This document shows, piece after piece, positions 12,370 to 22,500 of a stretch of DNA of 64,000 bases (the first letter of the stretch is position 1; each line of letters starts with the position of its first letter). Source of the stretch: Deuterostichococcus epilithicus (Eukaryota > Chlorophyta > Trebouxiophyceae > Prasiolales > Stichococcaceae); the NCBI GenBank assembly GCA_033439295.1, contig JAVTLE010000014.1, positions 496,001-560,000 of the forward strand. The letters are read 5' to 3'. Both the position numbers and the translations under genes were made by a program. A model generated the notes under the pieces. The model did no database searches. It was not told where the DNA came from and worked only from the letters and a program-made list of their open reading frames with translations.

Positions 12370-13035
12370 CTATGCGGGGTCCACTAGGAACCCCCCACTT
12401 GATTGGCATTCGCCCAAAGACACATCTCCAGATGCAGTAGTTCTTCGTTTTGGGGCTTGCTGCTCCATTTGCACACTATCGAAATCCCTGGGTCGTTTCG
12501 CAGGCGTTAAGAGGGCATTCCATCCACGTCTTGATTCGGTGCCATCCGCGTCCGTGCGCACCAGAGCAATTGACGTCCCGCTGACAATCATGCGCAGCCT
12601 TTCTAGTGGCCCACCAACGTGCGAGATGGCTCGACGACGCTTGCGAGCTGGTGTAACACGAGGCACACTGAATATTGGCGAAGGGCGCTCTATTCCTGGC
12701 TGTTCATCCCCTTGTGCGGCAGCGGTTGCGGATGTGGGGACATCTTCCAATCTCCTCCTCTTGTGGGCTCTGGTCATCACATGGCTCGTTCTATCCAGAG
12801 AGCTCAGCTGATTCTGTGTTGATCCGTCATCGCGCTCGGGGACGACCCAATCACCATCAACACACTCCCTGGGTGTATGGCGCTGCCGCTTCAGCGCAGC
12901 CTCCGCTGCCTTTCTGGCCGCCCCCACGGTAACAGCGGACCTTGCCTCTCGAATCTCCCGGCGAGACCGGAACGTCGTTGGCTGCGCATGCGCTGCTGCA
13001 ATGTTGCCAGTGAAGTGGATGCTGTCCATGTACAT
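12370..13035 (-). CDS. Orphan basic ORF with nuclear-localisation-like motifs
   Basis: A single open frame of about 221 codons from an in-frame ATG at 13035 to a TAG. Upstream of the ATG the frame stays open to 13077 and includes a possible splice acceptor (CTGCAG), so this may instead be the last exon of a longer gene. The protein is hydrophilic and charged, with two basic clusters that look like nuclear localisation signals (HKRRRLED and ARKRRRA) and several Arg/Lys-rich turns. It shows no transmembrane segment, signal peptide or known catalytic motif. Its base composition looks less GC-biased than the flanking genes. It could be a lineage-specific nuclear protein or a remnant of a mobile element; I cannot choose. 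Confidence 0.4.
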   Translation of the reverse strand: MYMDSIHFTGNIAAAHAQPTTFRSRREIREARSAVTVGAARKAAEAALKRQRHTPRECVDGDWVVPERDDGSTQNQLSSLDRTSHVMTRAHKRRRLEDVPTSATAAAQGDEQPGIERPSPIFSVPRVTPARKRRRAISHVGGPLERLRMIVSGTSIALVRTDADGTESRRGWNALLTPAKRPRDFDSVQMEQQAPKRRTTASGDVSLGECQSSGGFLVDPA

Positions 13036-13660
13036 GTCACGCTGCAGCCTGCAGGGCGGTAGCCGCCTCAGGCTCAATGCCCAGGAGATGGAGGTGATCC
13101 CTGGTCCGAGCCCGCATGGTCGGAGTGTTCAACTACAAGTGCTCAACTAACTTAGCATAGGCAGTGTGTGGGCTGCCATAGGAGTCCAAGCAAATAGTAT
13201 GTCAACGAGCGCAAAATATATTTGCACTTCAGGCACGCTGCATCTCCCTATCAAACAACATGTCATAATTATCAGCGCCGCTGGGCAACAGCCATGTCAA
13301 GACAAATTGTTAGGCAAAACAGCCTCCTTCCAGATCTGGGTACCCCCCTAGCTGTACTACACTGCTGCAGGTCACATCCCAGAAGGGAACAGGGTCAACA
13401 GGGCCTCTATTCGTTTGCACACGCTTAAGAGGGCTCATCGACGGTGTGCTGCCAGCATGGCGGCATCCTTAAGATCTGCCTCAGCTTCCAGGCCCCAGCG
13501 CCACTGCCCTTCCGACGCTATTCTGCACCGTTGGCAAACTCTGTGTCCGCATGGCTCCGGGGTATGCCAAGCCTCGATTCCAACTCGATCTGCCATGAAC
13601 TGCAATGACTATGGTTCAAGGTCCCTTGCTGGCTTGTCCCCTGGCTGGCGACTTCGCCGC

Positions 13661-15486
13661 CTACACCCGACTGCGGCCTTCGCCGGTCTTCACCCGCACG
13701 TAGAGGTCCAGCAGGTGGATCAACGCCTGCGCAAGAGGGACGACAAGTCGCGTTGTTCTCGGCTGCCTGTCAGCCGAACCATTCGCAGACAAGGTAAGCT
13801 GTGACAGGGGAGGCAGTGCTCGGCAGGTCCACCATCCCGGGGTGTGGCCGCTTCTGAGATCGCCTCTGACATCATGGCAGCCCAACAGAGACTCTCAACA
13901 GCACCTGTGCTGGGTCACCGCCGCTGACAGTGAGCGCCGCGGCGGCACGCGCCTCCGCAGCCTCCTCCGCAGAGCGAGCGGCCTCAGCAGCCCTGCCGGC
14001 ATTCACGGCCGCAGCTCCGCCAAAGGCCTCTTCGTCTGCAGCACCGTCCACTCCGAGTCATCCACTGACACCATATGGCATCCCCGACCGAAAATTATTT
14101 GCAAGGGCTGGGTAGCTTCAAAGCCAAGGTGAAAACTTTACAATCAAGCACATGTAAGCGCCGGCCGCTTGCTCTGCTGTGCTCTGAGAAACATTGTTCT
14201 CGGTTATTCTCATGCTGCCTTGACCACAGTGCCACAAATGGCGCATGGGAAGGCAGTGTGCAGGGTGCGCACCGTCGCACGCCCCCATGTATCGGCGCTT
14301 GCTTGAGCGCCGGGGCGCGGCGCACGCTGTTGTTGCGTCAAACACCGCCGCGTCCGTGGCGCCGTCCGAGGCCAGCTGCTGTGGGCTCAGGGTTTTGATG
14401 GCCGCCAACGCCGTGGCAACTTTCTCCTCTGGCGCCAGCTCAAAGGCATCCTGCGATTTTAGGATTCAGGGCGTGTGCTCGAGGGCTCGGCCAGTATCAA
14501 CTGCAGGCTGATGGCTGCCGTGATGCAGGTGATGCTAAACTTAAGAGCTGTGGATGGACGTCAAAGACACAGGCGTGCAGTCTGGCAACCGTGTGGGGCG
14601 AGGCGGCTCAATGCAGTGCGCTCAGATCAGGCCCGCCTTCATGTGACAGGCCGTCGTCCCCTGCAAAGCGCGGCGCCGCAGCAGTGCTCCCCCNCCATGG
14701 CGTGATCGGCTGGCACGACATTCTTGCTGGGGGCTCGGCCGGGTTGCTTGCCCAGCCTTGGGCAGGCCGAGTATTCGGACCCAACGCTGCGCCCCTTCCC
14801 CTGCACCTCAAACCCCACCTTGGTGGCCTTGAGCTGCGCCAGCACGCGCCGCATCTGCGCCATCTCCAGCACCGAGCGCTCCGCTCGCGCCTCCAGGTCC
14901 GCCAGCTGGACGTCCAGATGGGCGTTCTCCGCTGTCAGCCGCATGTTCTCGTTCCATGCGGCGTCCATCTCTGCGTCGGCTGGGTCGCCGACGCCGCGCC
15001 TGCGGGCACCCTCACGACTCAGATGCGGGCTCGGTGCACAGCTGCTGCGGCCGCCGTGTTTGTGTGTAACCTTGTGTAAAGACCGCAGGTGTTGATGCGA
15101 CCGCTGCTGTCAACCGCCACGCTGTCACGCGCTCCAACCGCCACGCAATGACGCAAGCCAACCGCAAATACCTCAGCCTGTAATAACTGCTGATTTAGGT
15201 GTGCTTCATCGCCTTCCACCAGGAATGCAGTGCGAGCGGAGAGATAGACAGCGAACCTGCGGCGGGAGGATCCGGCGTCCTCTGGGCCAGGGGGCCACCT
15301 CAGCAGCGGCGCATTGAGCGACAGCTGCCGCAGGTTGCCGGGCTGCTGCTGCTGCTGCTGCTGCTGCTGCAGCGGCGGCGGCATCGAGCCACCATCGGCC
15401 TCCAGCTGCCGCCGCAGCTGCTGCGCCGCCACGGAGCGCTCGAGGACGCTGGCGCCGGCAGTCGCCGGGTGCGCCGGCGGCGGCAT
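13661..15486 (-). CDS. Hypothetical protein with polyglutamine tract and coiled coil
   Basis: Family not recognised. Exon 15486-15257 starts at an ATG, encodes a polyQ run of nine to ten residues and ends in phase 2. Exon 14999 to about 14828 completes that codon and encodes a strong coiled coil, with heptads around ENMRLTAENAHLDVQLADLE and RRVLAQLK. An exon starting at about 14453 (acceptor TCGCAG) begins DAFELAPEEKV and runs to about 14.28 kb. An Ala/Glu-rich block lies at about 14.05-13.92 kb. The last exon ends LIHLLDLYVRVKTGEGRSRV before a TAG at 13663-13661. The first two junctions are in phase; the later ones are not fully resolved. An upstream exon may exist, because the frame stays open slightly above the ATG. 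The coiled coil suggests oligomerisation, but no function can be assigned. Confidence 0.5.
15343..15369. repeat. CTG trinucleotide tract encoding polyQ
   Basis: Nine perfect CTG units on the plus strand, read as CAG (Gln) codons in the minus-strand hypothetical gene. Length polymorphism between strains is likely. Confidence 0.85.
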
Positions 15487-16563
15487 CGCTGCAACCACGC
15501 TACGCTGGTCGGCCGCCGGAGTTGTGTCTCGCGCGGTCTGCCACTCGGGCGTGTTGCTTCAGGCGCAGACCTGCGGCAACAACGGAGGGATAACAAGACT
15601 TAGGAGTGTGAGCATGTCTGCCGCGGCAGAAGGGAGGGTTTGGATGTGCAGCGATGCCGGACATGCACAGGAGCGGCATGAGGAGGCAAGCAGTCGCCGA
15701 TGACGCAGATCGCCGGGAACACCTGCTGACGGAAGGACGAATCAGGACGGTCCTGCACGACCGAGTCATACGAATGTGGACACAACATGCAAGCACCACA
15801 GCACCTTCGTCTGCACACGACAGCATGCGCGTCCTGAAATGCTATTATAGATGCAGTGATGCCACTGCTGCTGTCTGTTTGCGCATCAGCGCCAACAGTA
15901 GGGGTGTCGGAAGTCTCAGCTGTCGCGTGACGAACTTGTACTGCGAGTTGCAGATGCCCTTGCTCCGGCAACTATACGCATGCAACACATGCGAAAGCAT
16001 GAATTCAACATGCATGCAGCATGACTTGACCGGCGCTCCGGCAATCCAGTCCCAGAGTTGTGGCTCACCTGTCGGGGCGTTGCCTCCGAGTCACAAGCGG
16101 TTTGCGCGTTCGACGCACACGCGCGCGGCACTCCAGGCAGCAGCAGAGGATTGCTGCACCTCGCAGCTGCTCTTTGCGGCATGCAGTGCTCCGCACCGAA
16201 GCGCGCGCCTCCACAAGGGAACGTCGAACCCGCGAACGCTCCGAGAGCAGCTATCCAAGACAGACCGCTCGCGCCCCGATAGGCCGCGATGGCAATTGTA
16301 AGACAAGGCGGCAGCTGAAAGCACCGAGCGGCTCGGCGGGAACGGCCAACTGGCAGACAATCGAAACCAATACGCTTGAGTCAAGTCAGATCGGTTCCAA
16401 ACCTTCATCGACCCTCACGCGCCATCTTCTGTCCCTTGTACGGCGACTCGTACAACTTCAATGCCACACAATCTGATTGGGGCTGAGCTGGAAGCCAAAT
16501 CACCCAGCTACAGCTGCCGGAACCAGAGCCCACAACCATGGCAGTGCAGCTTACGCGTTGTTG
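15487..16563. promoter_or_regulatory. Divergent intergenic region upstream of the kinase
   Basis: About 1.08 kb between the start of the minus-strand polyQ gene and the ATG of the plus-strand thylakoid kinase. It must hold both promoters or leaders. I see no supported coding exon and no obvious TATA box. Assignment rests only on gene orientation. Confidence 0.4.
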
Positions 16564-19500
16564 ATGCTGCAAATCACCATGCTGCAAGCGGGGCTGCGCG
16601 CGGCGCCAGCGGCGTCGCCTGCGCGGCAGCATGCTCGGGTTGCAAAGCTGTCAGCAGCCCGAAACAGCTTTCGGAGGGGTCACACGCCCTTCCAGCATGC
16701 GGCTCTGACGGCAGGCAGGCAATCAGCGAGACTGGTTGTCTCTGCAGAGCTGTCGGATAAGGGTCGGCGCTTCAGAGCTGCGGATGTGGAGGTGATTTCG
16801 GGGTCTGGGATGTGCAGTGCCATGCTGCATCTGCGAGCCTTGGCAAACGCAGCCCTGACCCTCACCCTCCTGTGCAACTCCGCAGGTCAAGCGCATCATG
16901 GGGGAAGGCAGCTACGGCGAGTGAAGTGCCTTGTCACAGCTGCAGCCATGTTGTTATGTTTAGCACGCGCGCGCGTGGGGCGTCTTTCACGCATCCCGCT
17001 CTTGCGTTGATTGTGTTCAGCTCACAAGCTTAGTATCCGTCCGGACGCAGGGCAAGTGTTCGAGGTAAGACTTACACGCTCGCAACTCTGTTTCGGGGGG
17101 GACGTGTGCCTGACGCCTGTCAGCTCTTGTCTGCGGCATCCGGCATCCTGTCTTTGCAAACCCCTCAGACAGCAGCCTGACTTGCATAAGCAGCGTGTTT
17201 GACGGCATTTGCATGCCATCCGGCAGTGCACCGAACGTGCACACTCGTATGTATGCAAATGTGGCGGTGGCGGGCAGCAGGGTTTTGCAAGCTGCAGGCT
17301 GCCAGTCCGGGGCTCGGGCCGTGGGAAATGCACCTGCAGCAACACATGGCAGCGTCAGAAGCAGCAGCAGTCGCAGCGACACGGCGTGCAGCCCCCATCA
17401 TAGCCAGTTGCCGTGTGGCCGACGCTCTGAGCTTACTCACCCCTTCGAGAGCGGCGGAGCCACAGCTGAGCCACAGCGAGTGGAACAGCGTCTCCCCCAG
17501 CACCGACGTGCAGGATCCCGTGCCTCAAGTGGTGCTGGGCGGGGCGTAGACGCTGCAGCCGTGCTGGGGCGCAGTGTCGCATTTGACGTCTGCACCCTTC
17601 AGCTGTCAGCGGCAAGCGTGCCTCTGCTTGACGCGCAGGGGGTGCTCCAAACGCGCAACGGCAACGTGCGGGTGGTGCTAAAAAAGGTCAAGGCCCGTGT
17701 GGAGGTGAGCGCAATACAATAATATGCGCCCTTTAGCCTGCACGTCCTGTGGATGCCGCCTGCAGATTCTTTCGACATGTGTTGCATCCCCGGTCTGCGT
17801 GCCTGTCTCGGCATGCATGTTGCGAGTCGGCGCAGGGACACACTGAGGAGCTTGCATGTTGCCTACACGTCACGAACAATGCTGCAGGGCGCGAAGCAGG
17901 TGGGGAAGGTGCGTAACCTGCTGGGGCACAAGCACACATGGGATGGCGCTCTGACCTACGAAATCCGCGACTGTCCTTGACAGCAATGTGTATCTATCGC
18001 AGGGCGCGGAGCAGATGGGGCAGATGGAGCACCTGCTGAACGTGTACGCGACGCGTTCCGCACGCGGCGCCATCGCCGACTTCGTAGGCTACGTGGAGGT
18101 TCGGGAGAGTGAGGCCACCATGCGCCTCACACAGGGCCTGTGGCTGGTGCGCACCCGCTCTTGACATTCCGACAGCGGCCTGGCAGCCCCCGGGCACCGA
18201 ACCACACGGAACGGAGCCCTCTCATGAGTGGGTCGCCACCATGCGCCTCCATGCAGGGCCTGTCGCTGGTGCGTGTCCTGCCGATTTTTGTGGTCTCTCT
18301 GGTCCGGCACTTCCGGGCCCGCCAGTGCAAACATCCACTCCTGGAGGTCTGGGGGATTTCGGAGGCCACCATGCCCCTGACGCGGGGCTTGTGGCTGGTG
18401 AACCCCGCTTCCCGCTGTTGAGGACCTTGCTGAAATGTTTTGGACCCCAAGGCGGGACTGGGCCGCATGAGCTGACAGTCGCGACGGCATGCCCGGCTGT
18501 GAGGAGATTCATGCAACGACGGCGGCTGCGCGGCGGATGTGCCTGGCGAGCGTGGCGGGCGCACATGCAGCTCTGAGCAGCTCGAGAAGCAACTTTAGGG
18601 TCGCCGAAATGTATTGGAGGGCGGCAGTCCCCTTGTGCCCCGCTGGTGTATTGCAGGGTTTAGGTTTGCACAGCATCCGCAGAGGCAGAGGATGACAAGA
18701 GCGACTCGGCACCTGGACGCTCGCAGTCTGGCCGGCCGCCGCATGAACCCTGCAGATATGGCAGTACGACTGCGGCGACACGCTGGCTCTGATCCAGCTG
18801 TCCAGATTCCAGTCGGTTCCAACCGCTGGTCCTCCCCTGCAGATATGGCAGTACGAGGGCAGCAACACGCTGGGCGGCTACCTGAAGCGCCGCGACTGCG
18901 TGCGCGGCCTGGCCGCGGACCTGGGCGTCAGTGAGGCGGCCGCGGTGCCCACCGTCATGAAGCAGATCTTCGAGAACCTCGTGGTGCGATGCTCTGGCAT
19001 GCCGTGCGCCTTTCGACACACCCCACATCCCCTCTGGCGAAGCACCAAGAGCGGGGCTGTGCAGGCGGGGGCAGCGCACCCTCGGAGCCAGTGTAGCCTC
19101 GAACCCAGTGCTGCAGAGCGCAGCGGATCGGCAGGCGGTTTGGCACTGTCATCCAGGATCATCGAGACGGCTTGCGAGACCCGACTTTGGTTTTAAGACC
19201 AGACTCTCCGCCGCATCAAATCTTCAAATTGCCAACTGCATGTCCCAGCACACTGCACCAGGACACTCAACCCCAGATTCATGCTGATTCATCAGACCTC
19301 AAACCCTACAGGCGCTGCATGCGGCGGGGCTGGTGCACCGAGATGTGAAGCCTGCCAACATCATCTTCAGCGAGTCGTCCCGCAAGTTCAAGCTCATAGA
19401 CCTGGGCGCATGCGCTGACCTGCGGAGCGGCACCAACTACATCCCCGACGAGTCCATCCTCGACCCCATGTACTGCCCGCCGGAGCAGGTGATTGCTCTC

Positions 19501-22500
19501 CTCAGCCCTGTTGCCCAGCCACCCTCGCTCACATGCGTTGCCGCCACCTGCGAGCAATCGTCTCACACATCATGTTAACACACACGTGTGGCCCCTCCCC
19601 CCCCCTGCCGGCCCCACACCTCCCTGCCTAGCGACTGCTGCTGGCTCGGCGTCATGCCCCGCTGGGCAAGGCTCTCTGACATCAGTATTGCTTCGTGGAA
19701 GAGAAAGCAGAAGATGAATGGGCCTCCTGCCCTTTGCGCGCAGTACTGCCTCCCGACGGATGCGCCGCACCTCGCCAAGCAGTCGCGTGCGATCGCTGCG
19801 GCGCTGTCGCCCATGGTGTGGGCGACGCACAAGCCAGACCGCTTTGACAGCTTCTCCGCAGGTGCCCTACTCCCGCATGTGTTCTCTCACCTCAGCCATG
19901 CCGTGCGGGCCTCACCGCGAATTGTGCTGTCATGTACTCGTGCTGTGGCTCCGGGCTGAAAGTGTCGCTCCCTGGTCCATTGCTGCCCTGTGTCGATGAG
20001 GCTGTCCTCGAAAAGGCTACAGACGGGCCGCTCACGACCTGCAGCGGCCCTGTGCTGCTTGGATCTCATATGCAGCAAATTTTCACGCTGCCTTGATATG
20101 TTCCATCCCCACTGCCGCGCAGGCCTTGTGCTGATGCAGCTGGCGCTGCCCAAGCTGCGCAGCAGCAACAACCTGAAATCATTTTCGCAGCAGCTGGCTT
20201 CCTGCAATCACGACCTGGATCTGTGGCGCCAGCGGTGCGCCCAATCCTTCATTCCTGTTCCTGTCTTATAACGTTCTGCCGCCGTTCTACATTCACGACC
20301 TGGCGCCAGCATTGCGCATCATCATGCTTTGTTGTTATGCATTCTTTCAGCGTCCTATGACCAATTTCCTTTCCTTCATTCCCTTTTCCTCCGTCGCTCC
20401 CATGCCTGCCTACTTCTCCTGTCATTTTGACATGTTATGTCGTAGCCGGACTGATGACGCCAGCAAAATGCGAATATGCACGGCTGCCATGGTTTTTTCA
20501 ATCTCAGATCCCTTGATGTTACGTCTCTGTGGTAGCACCTGAAACCCGCATCAGTCAAGGCCTGCACCGCACCGCTGTTACGCAGCTTGCGTGCGTGCAT
20601 GGCGCGCAACCAGAAACTCCCTTCCTTCCAAGCGGTCGATCGGGCTGCGGGCCGGCACACAGACCTCCAGCTCTGTGGTGTTGCCCGGGATGTCCTTCCT
20701 AATGGCATTATTCCGCGTCAAGCAGGCGCCGCCGCCAGCAGGAGAGGATACCTTGGCTTAGTCATTGGAGCGGGAGGACGACACTAAGGGATCCGTTCGA
20801 CAGCTGGACCCCTCCTCAACAGCCCGACTCGAGGCCCTGAAACGTGTCCGCAGGCACCCGCCGCCGGCGCGGGAAACAGACATGCTGGATGCCGACGGCG
20901 GCGCGGGCTGGGAGCTGGCGCGCACGCTGCTGCGGCCGCGCGCCGTCATCGCGGACCGCGCCACCGGCGCAGTGGAGTTTGTGCGCGGCGGCGTGCAGCG
21001 TGTCTCCATCCGCGCTGCGCTGCGCCACCCCTTCATCCGGAAGGTGCTGGTCAAATAGTGCCCTCCGATGGTGCCCTCCGGTACTGCCCTCCGGTAGCTG
21101 CAACTCCTGTGCCAGGGTCTGGCTGCGCTGCGGGCGCAGGGGGTGGGGTTGTATCTCAGGCTTGATTCTTCCGCTTCAGTCTTAGGCTTCAGTCGCTGCA
21201 GAGTGCTTCTGGAGCAGGATGCGGGTCCATCTTGCGCCTTCCCCAGAACAGGCGCGGCTGCGACCCGGCACCTCGACCCCAGCCTCTGTGGTCCACGTCG
21301 GCTGTGACGCTGGCATAACGAATGGCATAACGACAAGCCTAACGCTACCCATGGGTATGCGCTTTTCAATTCGAGGTGCAGGCAGAGGCGGATACGCGGC
21401 AGCAGGGCAGCCGTGGCAGATCCGCAAGTGACGGCCCTTCATCTGTGCGCCTGCGATCCGGCTTGACAATGGTGCAAACATCCGCCTCATGCCGTGCGCC
21501 ATGAAACTCCAGTTTCCTCCAATCCCTGAACCCCTAAACCACAGGGGGCGGCGGAGGTGCGGCAGCAGGGCGGCCTTAGCGGCTGGTTCGGGCGCGTTGC
21601 GGGAAGCTTCGACTCTGAAGACGAGGGCACGGGCACGCGGCGCGGCGGCACCGAGCCCGCCGGAGCCGTCAGCGGCCGCCCCGGCTGGGGCAGCGGCCTG
21701 GTCACAGCCATCTCTGGCAGGTGGACTGGCGAATTTATTTGACGAAAGTCCTGAATAGTGCCTGCCACAGACCTAAAGTGCTGCAGCTGTGTCAACACTC
21801 ATCACATGTGGCGCGTCTGCCAGGGGCGTGCTGAGCTGCGGCGGCCGTGGGCGGCGCTCGTGTCGGACGCTTGCATGCATGCGGATGGTTTTTCCGAGTG
21901 AGGTGTTTGACAGCAACTGGGTGACTGACAGCTATTTGGACGAAATGATCAAACGTGCGCTGACACCTGCTCTGCAGCCCCGTTGGCAGTCGGTGGGCCA
22001 GCGGCAGCGACACCGTGTCGGCAGTTGCCGCCAACGTGGCGGCGTCCAAGCCGCCGGGCAGCGCCACCCGCGACGGCAGCGGCTCCGGCAGCAACTATGT
22101 GTCCTCGGGCGAGGCCAAGCGCGCGGCCATCCGCATCGCCCGTGGCGGCAGCTCCGGTGCGGCCGCCAGCTGCCACATGAGTGGCAGGTTTCAATCTGGA
22201 ATCTGGGTCGTTGTGAATATCGTGCATGCTGGCACGGCGCCAGCTTGCAAGATGCACCAGACAGGTTGCAAACAGCTTGCATTGGGGGGCGTCTTATGGG
22301 AGGCACCTTCCCCTCGATGGCCCTGGAAATGCTATGGACTTCCACACATCCTGGCTCGGCCGCGAACATCCAAGTCGCCTCCTGTAAAGCTGCTATGCGG
22401 ATGTTCCATGGCCATCCTGCCTTGTCATCGGCTTTCCTACCTGCTCGCAACCCGCACTGCGAAGCCGGCCGCAATGTCACTGCCCTGAGCGGCATCGGGA

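Larger units (their letters stand above)
16564..21058 (+). other. Kinase module: Stt7/STN7-STN8-like Ser/Thr kinase
   Basis: Family members sit in thylakoid membranes and phosphorylate light-harvesting or photosystem II core proteins. Exons: 16564-16791, 16886-16916, 17051-17064, 17639-17704, 18003-18146, 18843-18983, 19312-19488, 19744-19861, 20123-20234, 20854 onward. Visible motifs are the glycine loop GEGSYGQV (82-89), the ATP-site lysine in VLKKVK (about 106), the catalytic loop HRDVKPAN (217-224), DLG in place of DFG (238-240), and the family signature NYIPDESILDPMYCPPEQY with the later block GLVLMQLALPKLRSS. YCPPE and the SAGLVLMQ block look closer to STN8/Stl1, while NIIFSE looks like STN7, so I do not assign an orthologue. 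The N-terminus is basic and Ala/Arg-rich, as expected for a plastid transit peptide. Confidence 0.88.
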
